64,000 bases of DNA, from contig NZ_CP113063.1 of assembly GCF_026625785.1 (NCBI RefSeq), forward strand, positions 3,534,001 through 3,598,000, written 5' to 3'. Numbering within the stretch: position 1 is the first letter of the stretch; the number at the start of each line of letters is the position of its first letter. Positions 44,317 to 51,912 of this stretch are shown here, one piece after another. A program made the position numbers and the translations under genes. Below the pieces are notes generated by a model that saw nothing but the letters and a program-made list of their open reading frames with translations, was not told the DNA's origin and did not search any database. Source of the DNA: Gordonia sp. SL306 (GTDB taxonomy: Bacteria; Actinomycetota; Actinomycetes; Mycobacteriales; Mycobacteriaceae).

Positions 44317-44949
44317 TCACCCAACGATCAGCACGTGCAGTGTCCGTGGCCCGTGGACGCCCTCCACGCGATCGAGCTCGATGTCACTGGTGGCGCTCGG
44401 CCCGCTGATCCACGTCTGCGGATGTGTGTGAGCCCCGGTCTCGACGAGTCGGGCGACCGCCTCGGGGACATCGCCGACCACCTGATCCTTGTCGACGATG
44501 CAGACATGTACGTCTGGCACCAACGACACCGCGCGCCGCCCCTGACCTGGTCCGTGGTCGAGGACGATGGTGCCCGTGTTGGCCATCGCGACCGCGGCGG
44601 TCGTCACCACCGCGCCGACCCCATCGAGGTCGGCGGGCGAGAGGCCGTCGTCATTGCGCCATTCCAGATCGACCCCGAGGCGTCGGCGGACGACGTCGTC
44701 CGCAACGATCGCACCGCTCACCCCGGAGAGCGCTGCAGTTAGCGCGGCGTCCAGGTCGGCCGCCGACACCTGCTCGACCGCGGCACGGTAGTCGGCCACC
44801 CGTTCGGCGAAGCGATCGATCAGGCCGAGGTCGCCGGTGCTGACCGTCTGCCCGTACGCCCAGTCGACGGGCGTCTCGTCCACGTGAGGATCGCTGACGT
44901 CGTCGAGCGCGGTCCGGATTCGTCCGAGGATATCCTCACGCGCGCTCAT
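44317..44949 (-). CDS. lutC: LutC-type lactate utilization protein (LUD domain)
   Basis: 210-residue LUD-domain protein (DUF162/YkgG), third subunit of the LutABC L-lactate oxidation complex, which converts lactate to pyruvate in the cytoplasm or at the membrane face. Motifs GVGAVVTTAAVAMANTGTIVLDHGPGQGRRAVSLVPDVHVCIVDKDQVVGDVPEA are compact and typical, ending in SGPSATSDIELDRVEGVHGPRTLHVLIV. ATG 44949 overlaps the lutB stop (ATGA). Last intact gene of the operon. Confidence 0.93.
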   Translation of the reverse strand: MSAREDILGRIRTALDDVSDPHVDETPVDWAYGQTVSTGDLGLIDRFAERVADYRAAVEQVSAADLDAALTAALSGVSGAIVADDVVRRRLGVDLEWRNDDGLSPADLDGVGAVVTTAAVAMANTGTIVLDHGPGQGRRAVSLVPDVHVCIVDKDQVVGDVPEAVARLVETGAHTHPQTWISGPSATSDIELDRVEGVHGPRTLHVLIVG

Positions 44950-46466
44950 GTCCCGGCCTCGCTGCCCTCGTCGTTTCGGGTGGCACGCTCGCGTTTCCAC
45001 CAGTCGCGGAACGACTCCTTCGGTGGCACCGGGATGTCGCGAGAAGAACTCCAGCCGGCCAGCGGTCCCGGAATCGACCCGATCGTGGTGCGCCGCCGGA
45101 AGAATCGGTTGCTCGAGGTCGCCGCCTTCTGTGCGGCCTCCAGTCGCTTGTGGGAGCCGAACATCCAGGCCATCGCCTTCATCGCCGCGGCCTCCGCCGT
45201 CGGGAGTCTGCCGCGATGCTCGTCGACGACCCGGGTCCGCAAGTGCACCAACAGTTCCGGGATGTCGATACGCACCGGACAGGCGTCGAAGCAGGCGCCG
45301 CACAGGCTCGATGCATACGGCAGCGACTGATCGACAGCAGAGCTGGTGCCACGGAGTTGCGGGGTGAGGATGGCGCCGATCGGGCCGGGGTAGACCGAGC
45401 CGTAGGCGTGGCCTCCGGCGCGCTCATAGACCGGGCACACGTTGAGGCACGCCGAGCAGCGGATGCACCGCAACGCATCACGGCCCACGTCGTCGGCCAG
45501 CACGGTGGTCCGATTGTTGTCGAGTAGGACGATGTGCATATTCTGTGGACCGTCTCCCGGGGTGACGCCGGTCCAGATCGACGTGTACGGATTCTCCCGT
45601 TCCCCGGTGCTCGACCGCGGCAGCACCTGCATGAACACCTCGATGTCGGACCAGGTCGGCAGCACCTTCTCGATACCGACCACCGAGATCAACGTCTCCG
45701 GGAGGGTGAGGCACATCCGGCCGTTGCCCTCGGACTCGACGACCACGAGACTTCCGGTGTCGGCTACCGCGAAGTTCGCGCCGCTGATCCCGACCTTGGC
45801 GCGTAAGAACTTCTCGCGCAGGTGGAGTCGTGCCGCCTCGGCGAGTCGCCGCGGGTCGTCGGTGAGGTCGTCGGGGGCCGGGCGGCCGACCTCCTTCATG
45901 CGTCGCAGGAAGATCTCACGGACCTCGCTGCGGTTGCGGTGGATGGCGGGGACCAGGATGTGGCTCGGCCAGTCATCGCCGAGTTGCACGATCAACTCCG
46001 CGAGGTCGGTCTCCCAGGCGTCGATGCCCGCGGCCTGCAACGCCTCGTTGAGCTCGATCTCCTGGGTGGCCATCGACTTGACCTTGACCACCTCGTCGGC
46101 GCCGGTCCGGCGGACCAGGTCGACGACGATCCGGTTGGCCTCCTCGGCGTCCCGGGCCCAGTGCACCACCGCGCCGGCCGCGGTGGCCTTCTCCTCGAAT
46201 TGCACCAGGTAATGGTCGAGGTGACGGAGGGTGCGGTTCTTGATGGCCTCCGCCGCCAACCGAAGGTCCTCCCAGTTGTCGAGTTCGGCGACGACACTCG
46301 CACGTTTGGAGCGGATGATGCCGGTGGCGTGGGCGAGGTTTCGACGTTGGGTGGTGTTGGCGAGTTCGGTGCGGGCGGCGACCGGGAACTTCGGCATGCC
46401 GACGAAGGTGGATGTCACACCGACATGGGGATGACCGGTCTCGGGAACGGGGTGGGTGGTCGTCAT
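44946..46466 (-). CDS. lutB: LutB-type iron-sulfur lactate utilization protein
   Basis: 506 residues: LUD domain in the N-terminal two thirds (VKVKSMATQEIELNEALQAAG, FAVADTGSLVVVESEGNGRMCLTLPE), then two ferredoxin-like clusters CIRCSACLNVCPVY and CGACFDACPV for [4Fe-4S] binding, and the LutB C-terminal domain after HLRTRVVDEHRG. Passes electrons in lactate oxidation. ATG 46466 overlaps the lutA stop by 4 nt, and the 3' end overlaps lutC, so the three genes are tightly coupled. Confidence 0.94.
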   Translation of the reverse strand: MTTTHPVPETGHPHVGVTSTFVGMPKFPVAARTELANTTQRRNLAHATGIIRSKRASVVAELDNWEDLRLAAEAIKNRTLRHLDHYLVQFEEKATAAGAVVHWARDAEEANRIVVDLVRRTGADEVVKVKSMATQEIELNEALQAAGIDAWETDLAELIVQLGDDWPSHILVPAIHRNRSEVREIFLRRMKEVGRPAPDDLTDDPRRLAEAARLHLREKFLRAKVGISGANFAVADTGSLVVVESEGNGRMCLTLPETLISVVGIEKVLPTWSDIEVFMQVLPRSSTGERENPYTSIWTGVTPGDGPQNMHIVLLDNNRTTVLADDVGRDALRCIRCSACLNVCPVYERAGGHAYGSVYPGPIGAILTPQLRGTSSAVDQSLPYASSLCGACFDACPVRIDIPELLVHLRTRVVDEHRGRLPTAEAAAMKAMAWMFGSHKRLEAAQKAATSSNRFFRRRTTIGSIPGPLAGWSSSRDIPVPPKESFRDWWKRERATRNDEGSEAGT

Positions 46467-47203
46467 GCTGGCTCCGTCTCGGTCGACGCCAGTATCTCGG
46501 CCAGGTGCATCATGCGGATGCCGGAGCGTTCCCGCGACAGCATGCCGCCGATGTGCGCGAGACACGAGTTGTCGCCCGCCACCAGGACTTCGGCGCCGGT
46601 CCCTTTGACGTGTGCGGTCTTGTCCGAGCCCATCGCCACCGAGACGTCGGCGTTCTTCATCGCGAACGTGCCGCCGAAGCCGCAGCATTGCTCGGCTGCC
46701 GGTAACTCGACCAGATCGATCCCCTTGACGCTTCGCAGGAGTTGCAGCGGCTTCTCGCCGACTCTCAGCATCCGCAGCGAATGGCACGTCGGGTGATAGG
46801 TCACGCGATGTGGGAAGTACGCACCGACGTCGGTGACGCCGAGAACATCGACGAGGAACTCGCTCAGCTCGACCACCTTGGGTACCAGGACGTCGACGGC
46901 CGAGCGCAACCCACGATCACCTGCGCGGTCCGCGAGCCACGGATGCTGATGACGCACCGACCCCACACACGATCCCGATGGCGCGACCACCGCGTCGTAG
47001 CCGCCGAAGACGTCGACGAACTGACGGACACCCGGGATGGCCTCATCGGCGTAGCCGGTGTTGGTGAACATCTGCCCGCAGCAGGTCTGCTCGACGGGGA
47101 ACTCGACCTCGACCCCGAGTCGCTCGAGCAGCAGCACCGTGGCCTTCGGGGTGTCGGGCCACATCGTGTCGTTGAAGCATGTGGCGAAGAGCGCAACCCT
47201 CAT
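46463..47203 (-). CDS. lutA: LutA-type (Fe-S)-binding protein
   Basis: 246 residues of the CCG-domain family. ALFATCFNDTMWP at the start, the first cysteine-rich box VEQTCCGQMFTNTGY, the second LPAAEQCCGFGGTFAMKN, and the middle ASGSCVGSVRHQHP. The CCG motifs bind an iron-sulfur cluster, as in glycolate oxidase GlpC/GlcF. ATG 47203 is preferred, with AGGTGG about 11 nt upstream; an ATG at 47218 is too close to the site. First gene of lutABC; no lactate permease is adjacent. Confidence 0.92.
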   Translation of the reverse strand: MRVALFATCFNDTMWPDTPKATVLLLERLGVEVEFPVEQTCCGQMFTNTGYADEAIPGVRQFVDVFGGYDAVVAPSGSCVGSVRHQHPWLADRAGDRGLRSAVDVLVPKVVELSEFLVDVLGVTDVGAYFPHRVTYHPTCHSLRMLRVGEKPLQLLRSVKGIDLVELPAAEQCCGFGGTFAMKNADVSVAMGSDKTAHVKGTGAEVLVAGDNSCLAHIGGMLSRERSGIRMMHLAEILASTETEPA

Positions 47204-47284
47204 GGTGGGATCATCCACCTCGGAGCGGGCGCCCGCAGCGGATCGGCTGGTCGGTGGCGAGATCCGGCCGACTCGGGGCAGAGG

Positions 47285-49339
47285 TCACCAGTCGACGTCG
47301 TCGAGGGCGGTCAACGCTGGTCCGGCGGATTCGAGGCCGACCTGCATGGTGTCGTGGTCGGCGAGCGTGCCGAACCTCAACGCGGTCGTGGAGGCGATCT
47401 GCGCGATCGGGGCCTGGAACACCGCAACCGTGCCGAGTTCGGCAAATGCCTCGGTGCCGTCGCCGAGCGCGGCGTCGAGTCCGGCGCTCTGGTCGGCGAT
47501 GAAACCGGTCGCGCGGAGCCGGCCTGCGTGCACACGGATCACGATCTTCCAGAACGCCCGGGGAACGGCGACGTCGCGGTAGACGGGGTCGTCGGCGCCG
47601 AACACGGGTCCGGTGATGATGGTGATGCGTTTCTTCTCCGCGCCCGCATTCGTGAGCGCGTAGTTCTCGATGCCCTGCCACAGGTGTTGATTGAAGGCAG
47701 AGATCTGCGGACAGCAATTGGTGAAGTGAAAGGTGTCGTCGGCCGAGAGCTTGGCGGTGGCCGGGCTGCCCCACGCCGGGTCGAGTCGACGCACCATGTG
47801 GCCGCGATCGAAGAAGCGTGGTCGCTGCGAGGCGAACACCTCCTGCCCGAGTTGCGCGTCGGTGTCGATGCGCGGGTCGGTGTACCAGATCTCCGCGGCC
47901 TCGACCTCGCCTGTGGTGCGGTTGATACTGCGCAGTCGGCGTCCGTCGACGTTGACGATGGTGTACACCGGCATTCGGCGATCTGCGCGGATCACCAGGC
48001 TGAAATGGTGATACCGGAGCACCACACCGGCCGCCGATCGGCGCATGCCGTGCGGCAGCGCGCACTGCTTCACCAGCGCCGTCGGGAGTGTGGGGAGCGC
48101 GACCGCCTGCGGGAGGAAGTCGGGCTCATAGCCCCGCCGCTTGTCGTAATCGGTTTCGGGGGCATCGTTGCGTTCGAGGACCATCGCGCCTGCCGTCGGC
48201 GGCGAACCGTCGGACAGCACATCGATCGGCGGCACGTCGTCGGGCGTCGAAGTCGGTGACGCCGCGAGGGCCTCGGCCGCGATCGCGCGGCCGTCGACGA
48301 TCCGTAGTTCGGGAAGGACGAGCTCGGCGGATACCGCGGTGGCCGTCCCGATCGTCGGCGGTCGTGTCGGTGCGGTGGCCGTCGTGCGGGCAGATCCCAT
48401 CGGCGGATTGAGCGCCTCGGCGAGGAGATCTCGGAAGCGCAGGGGCAGATCGTCGTGACGGAGACGAAGGGCCGTGACGACCGCGCTGGCGCGGATACCC
48501 TCGTTGCAGTCGTCGGGGGCCGGCGCGCCGGTGTCCAGGGTGCGGTCGTTGCGCGGGCCACCGGCGTGATGCAGTGCGACGAGACAGAATTCGTCGTTGT
48601 ACACAGGACTCCCGCTTGATCCGTGCAGCGTGTCAGCGGAGTAGAAGAGAGTCGTCGACGACGCGCCGCGGCCGACCACCCGGTTCTCACGCAGCGCGAT
48701 CTGCTTGAAGTCCCCGTCGGGATGCTCGATGACCGAGACGAAGTCGCCTTCGGCATGTTTGTCCGCCGCCGACGACAGCGGGGTGAACCCGAAGTGCTCG
48801 AGTGCCTTGTCGCCCGCAAGCCTGGGGCCGACCGCGATGAGGCTGACGTCCAGGTCGTCGACGGGGCTGGTCCAGAAGAAGGTTGTCGGGTCGAACCGGA
48901 ACTCGGTGACGATCTCGGGGATGTCGTCGATGCACAACTGATAGTCGAACTGCAGGCTCGATGCTGCCGCGTCGGTGGCATCGGGGATCACGTGATGGTT
49001 GGTCATGAACAGTCGCGGCGACACCATGACTCCGGTGCCGAGGGGCCGGCGGTGGCGGTCCAGGACCCGGGCCACGGTGGCCGACGCACGACGGGCCAGG
49101 TCGAGGTAGGCGATAGGGACGTAGTCGGCCGGGCCCACGAGCTTTTCCAGAGCTCCGTCGGCGGTCGGCGCGATAAGTGCGGCGACGCGTTGTCTGCTCG
49201 ACGGGGAGAGGTCGTTGAGCATCTCGGCGTCGCCGCCTGCGAGTTTGGCGATCTGCGGGCCGGTGAGATCGCCGCCGGTGACCGCGGACAGTCGGCGCAC
49301 GAGTCGGTCATGATCGGGTTCGGAGAAGATCGTGGTCAT
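47285..49339 (-). CDS. Trypsin-like serine protease fused to DNA/RNA non-specific endonuclease
   Basis: 684 residues with no signal peptide or membrane segment, so probably cytoplasmic. Residues 1-80 are helical and unrecognised. Residues about 85-300 are a chymotrypsin-fold protease with a full triad: His116 (MTNHHV), Asp164 (DDLDVSLI) and Ser242 (LHGSSGSP). Residues 300-430 are a low-complexity linker. Residues about 430-670 are a bba-metal nuclease of the NUC/endonuclease G family: DRGHM (catalytic His514), CCPQISAFNQHLWQGIE (metal Asn550, Glu558) and ITGPVF. All active residues are kept. The next DNA to the right is the tRNA-half att site. A role in phage defence or controlled self-nucleolysis is an inference. 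Confidence 0.88.
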   Translation of the reverse strand: MTTIFSEPDHDRLVRRLSAVTGGDLTGPQIAKLAGGDAEMLNDLSPSSRQRVAALIAPTADGALEKLVGPADYVPIAYLDLARRASATVARVLDRHRRPLGTGVMVSPRLFMTNHHVIPDATDAAASSLQFDYQLCIDDIPEIVTEFRFDPTTFFWTSPVDDLDVSLIAVGPRLAGDKALEHFGFTPLSSAADKHAEGDFVSVIEHPDGDFKQIALRENRVVGRGASSTTLFYSADTLHGSSGSPVYNDEFCLVALHHAGGPRNDRTLDTGAPAPDDCNEGIRASAVVTALRLRHDDLPLRFRDLLAEALNPPMGSARTTATAPTRPPTIGTATAVSAELVLPELRIVDGRAIAAEALAASPTSTPDDVPPIDVLSDGSPPTAGAMVLERNDAPETDYDKRRGYEPDFLPQAVALPTLPTALVKQCALPHGMRRSAAGVVLRYHHFSLVIRADRRMPVYTIVNVDGRRLRSINRTTGEVEAAEIWYTDPRIDTDAQLGQEVFASQRPRFFDRGHMVRRLDPAWGSPATAKLSADDTFHFTNCCPQISAFNQHLWQGIENYALTNAGAEKKRITIITGPVFGADDPVYRDVAVPRAFWKIVIRVHAGRLRATGFIADQSAGLDAALGDGTEAFAELGTVAVFQAPIAQIASTTALRFGTLADHDTMQVGLESAGPALTALDDVDW

Positions 49340-49462
49340 CGAGCCCTCCAGGGCATCGGTTCCGGTGTCTGATCCAAGTGTGGACCGACTCCGCGATGCC
49401 GCCGCGAGTAGACGACTACCTGTCTTTGCAACCCAATTGGCAGGTGTCGCGCCCGATGTTCG

Positions 49463-49508
49463 GTGCCCCCAGCAGGGCTCGAACCTGCGACCTGCGGATT
49501 AAAAGACG
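49463..49508 (-). other. Bare 3' half of tRNA-Lys(TTT): integration junction (att core)
   Basis: On the minus strand the sequence starts in the anticodon loop (CTTTTAAT, anticodon TTT), then the anticodon 3' stem TCCGC, the variable loop, a complete T arm (GCAGG-TTCGAGC-CCTGC) and the acceptor 3' strand TGGGGGC plus ACC. Position 5' of the loop does not continue as a tRNA, so the gene is half. tRNA-Lys genes are known phage integration sites (for example mycobacteriophage Tweety). The polarity (3' end to the left) puts host DNA on the left and the element on the right, with the intact tRNA expected beyond the window. Confidence 0.88.
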
Positions 49509-49690
49509 GAATCCGCCGTCGATCGGCGACGATCCCGGTCAATCATCATCGATAGAATAGGCAGGTCAGGGTTGGTTTCGGAGGTCGCGGCGCCATCGGT
49601 CTCGATCCCGCTCGATCGGTGTCGTGTGACCACGGCGTGACCAAAGGTTTGCGCAACCAGAGGTAGCGGACCCTTGGGTACAGTCGCACA

Positions 49691-50089
49691 GTGACCAGTG
49701 GCCTCTATCCCGACGCGACAGTCATCCGTGCTGGGAAGATCAGGGATGCTGAGATCCTTGGCGTTCGGGTCGAGAATGCCGTACGTGACGGGTACGGCCC
49801 CGTCGTCTCAGTGTTCTGCGACGTCGATCGAAGTGCTTCCGCCTCTGGCATGACCTTGTTTGAGCTGTGTATTGTTAGTCGAATCCCGCATTCAACGGTG
49901 CAGCTGACGACGGTTTCGCGACTTGCCGAACAAGGGTTCGAACTTGAACTCGATACGACTGACGGACAGGCGCGAACCCATCATCAAGTCACCATGACGT
50001 GGCCAGTGGAACAATCGGAACTAGCAAGGTTCGTTGCTTGTTTCGACGAGCCGATACTGAACCCGACCGGAGGAAAGGTGCCGCAATGA
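49691..50089 (+). CDS. Hypothetical protein of the att-proximal module
   Basis: 132 residues, GTG start. The product reads as alternating strands (DGYGPVVSVFCDVD, HHQVTMTWPVEQSELARFVACFD); no family recognised. Its stop overlaps the next start (ATGA), making the first of three coupled small genes. The lower GC and plus-strand direction set this module apart from the minus-strand operon. It could be a moron or regulatory block. Confidence 0.65.
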   Translation: MTSGLYPDATVIRAGKIRDAEILGVRVENAVRDGYGPVVSVFCDVDRSASASGMTLFELCIVSRIPHSTVQLTTVSRLAEQGFELELDTTDGQARTHHQVTMTWPVEQSELARFVACFDEPILNPTGGKVPQ

Positions 50090-50433
50090 AGGTGGTTGAC
50101 GTTGACTTCAGTACGACAGTGCGCGGCGGCCTCGTACGCGCGGCGCAATGGCGCGCATCTGCCCCGCTCGGTCAAGGCGAGCATGTCATCGCAGTTGATG
50201 CTGACGAAGACATGGAGTTCGAGGCAGTCGTTGAGACCATCGAGGACGACGTCGTCTATCTGTCGGTGCTGTGGCGTGACCGAGTGCCGAGTTCCGCGAA
50301 CCTCTCGATTGATCTCGCCAACCTTGGCCTTGGCCCTGTCGCGTCTCTCTTGACCACGGGACTAGCCCCTCGAGTGGTCGCACATCAAACGCCGGTTACC
50401 CCGATGAACAACACTATGGCAGCCTCACACTGA
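50086..50433 (+). CDS. Hypothetical protein, beta-rich
   Basis: 115 residues. The first part (HVIAVDADEDMEFEAVVETIEDDVVYLSVLW) looks like an acidic beta-barrel such as those that bind or modulate another protein. ATG 50086 has GGAGGAAAG upstream and overlaps the previous stop. The next gene starts directly after its TGA. Function unknown. Confidence 0.65.
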   Translation: MKVVDVDFSTTVRGGLVRAAQWRASAPLGQGEHVIAVDADEDMEFEAVVETIEDDVVYLSVLWRDRVPSSANLSIDLANLGLGPVASLLTTGLAPRVVAHQTPVTPMNNTMAASH

Positions 50434-50862
50434 ATGAAGATTCGACTTCTGCTAGCCGATGCCGCGCAAGCCGACTCGAGCAACGGGAAGGTCAATGCCC
50501 TCGGCCTGGGGTGGACGACGATTCCGACGCCGACTCCAGGATTCAGTCTGGTTATGTTTCTTGACATCGACTGGGACGAGACCAACCAACAGCACAAGCT
50601 GAAATGCGAGTTGCTGACTGATGACGGTGTCGCCGTTCACGTTCCAACGCCGCTGGGGGACCAGCCCGTGGTCTTTGAGGCGTTCGCTGAAGCCGGCAGG
50701 CCACCTGGGACGACTCATGGAACGCCGTTGCGCATGCCTCTTGCACTTACAGTGGGCCCGGGTTTCCCTCTGCCGCCGGGACGCTATGAATGGCGGGTTA
50801 CCGTGGAGGGCTTCGACGACGCGACGGCTGTCGAGGGATTTACGGTCGTACCCCAGCACTGA
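50434..50862 (+). CDS. DUF6941-like protein
   Basis: 142 residues. The pattern MKIRLLLADAAQADSSNGKVNALGLGW, followed by a predicted Ig-like beta-sandwich and ending PPGRYEWRVTVEGFDDAT, matches the family I know as DUF6941, found in actinobacterial phages and genomic islands. No catalytic residues are expected. It abuts the upstream stop and is probably translated from the same message as its two neighbours. Confidence 0.68.
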   Translation: MKIRLLLADAAQADSSNGKVNALGLGWTTIPTPTPGFSLVMFLDIDWDETNQQHKLKCELLTDDGVAVHVPTPLGDQPVVFEAFAEAGRPPGTTHGTPLRMPLALTVGPGFPLPPGRYEWRVTVEGFDDATAVEGFTVVPQH

Positions 50863-50885
50863 ATCCCAGACCAAGGTAGGTGTGA

Positions 50886-51110
50886 GTGAGCGACTACATG
50901 TCCATTCGTGAGACCGCTCACTACATGGGCTGGAAGGGCCCAGGTACTGGGACGAGCCCCCACCCGCAGACGGTCAGCCGGTGGTGTGCAGCGAGGACGC
51001 TCAAGGCCGTTCAAGTGACCGTGCCAGGCGGCACCTACAAGGTCCGCCGCTCCGACGCTGACGACTTCATGCGCCGCAACCTGCGCACCCCCGATCAACG
51101 ATTGCCGTGA
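50886..51110 (+). CDS. Excisionase-like helix-turn-helix protein
   Basis: 74 residues; MSIRETAHYMGWKGPGTGTSPHPQTVSRWCAARTLKAVQVTVPGGTYKVRRSDADDFMRR shows the excisionase/MerR-type winged helix with a beta wing and a DADDFMRR tail, as in phage Xis and small DNA-binding proteins. GTG start 50886, 23 nt after the DUF6941 gene. It is about 1.4 kb from the att core, suitable for a directionality factor, although no integrase lies next to it. Alternatively it is a small repressor. Confidence 0.75.
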   Translation: MSDYMSIRETAHYMGWKGPGTGTSPHPQTVSRWCAARTLKAVQVTVPGGTYKVRRSDADDFMRRNLRTPDQRLP

Positions 51111-51256
51111 TCGACGTACGAGTCACCCGGCCCGCGTCCTCGTGTCACCGTCGAGTCGGCGCGAACCACGCGGTCGGGGTCTCTCTCGATCTCTTCTGAC
51201 TCTGCGAAGGCGGCCGCCAGTCTGGGGCTGATCGCCGGCTCGTCGTGAGCGGGCAT
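51095..51256 (-). CDS. Small hypothetical protein
   Basis: 53 residues, Asp/Glu/Arg-rich (AISPRLAAAFAESEEIERDPDRVVRA). ATG 51256 overlaps the stop of the zinc-finger-like gene (TGATG), so the pair are coupled. It ends within the convergent excisionase-like gene (16-nt overlap). No family recognised. Confidence 0.5.
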   Translation of the reverse strand: MPAHDEPAISPRLAAAFAESEEIERDPDRVVRADSTVTRGRGPGDSYVDHGNR

Positions 51257-51555
51257 CAGAACTCCGTTCTCAGTGCCCGCAGGCTGTCTCGGGTACGTCG
51301 GCGATCGCGGCGGCGACGCTGGCGCTCCGTTCGGTCCGGCCACTCCTGGGCATGACACATCGGGCAGCAGCAGGCACTGGTGCCGGTGTAGCGGAACTCG
51401 CGCCGGCACTGTGAGGTGCCGTAGGTGTAGGCGAGTCCGACTTCGGCGGGCGGAAGGTCACAGACGCCGTCGGTGTGGTCGTGGATCTCGCGTGATTCGA
51501 GGTCGTGGTGGGCGAGTTTCACCCAGAAGGGTTTTGTCTTGTCGGTACGGGACAT
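51256..51555 (-). CDS. Small Cys/His-rich protein
   Basis: 99 residues with a Cys-rich centre (TSQCRREFRYTGTSACCCPMCHAQEW) that could bind zinc or be redox-active, followed by an Arg-rich stretch (RTERQRRRRDRRRTRD). This layout suits a nucleic-acid-binding accessory protein. No family is recognised. It lies at the 3' end of the phage operon, 78 nt after the next gene upstream. Confidence 0.6.
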   Translation of the reverse strand: MSRTDKTKPFWVKLAHHDLESREIHDHTDGVCDLPPAEVGLAYTYGTSQCRREFRYTGTSACCCPMCHAQEWPDRTERQRRRRDRRRTRDSLRALRTEF

Positions 51556-51633
51556 GATGTCGCTCCGCGGTATCTCGCTCCAGTGGCGAGTAGAGCGACG
51601 TTACTCCAGACCTCGAGTCATGTGAAGCCTGTT

Positions 51634-51903
51634 TCAAAGGCCACCATTCGGCTCACCGGGGGGGCGGTCTGGATACTCGTTGTCGAGTGCGTCTGCAGTC
51701 TGCTGGAGCCAAGAGCCAATCTCTCGCGCCGCAGAGGGGAGAAGCTCGAACACGCGCCGATCGACGGCGCCTCTGCCGTCGTCGTCTGTCCGATAGATAA
51801 CGATCTCGACATTGTTTTGCTCGCCGGTTTCTGATCGTCCGGTCGTAACGACCCACTCGCCATCGGTGGTTCGAATTGGCAACGGCCCGTGGTAATCACT
51901 CAT
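51634..51903 (-). CDS. Hypothetical protein
   Basis: 89 residues, acidic, with a beta-strand start (WVVTTGRSETGEQNNVEIVIYRTDDDGRG) and one helix (LLPSAAREIGSWLQQTADALDNE). It starts 9 nt after the terminase stop on the same strand. No family recognised. Confidence 0.6.
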   Translation of the reverse strand: MSDYHGPLPIRTTDGEWVVTTGRSETGEQNNVEIVIYRTDDDGRGAVDRRVFELLPSAAREIGSWLQQTADALDNEYPDRPPGEPNGGL

Positions 51904-51912
51904 GGACAGAGC

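Noticed and set aside
47285..49339. Protease-nuclease gene as part of the prophage
   Set aside because: It lies left of the att core, on the host side by the polarity of the tRNA half.
49430..49560. A complete tRNA gene
   Set aside because: Only the 3' half is there; no D arm or matching acceptor 5' strand follows.
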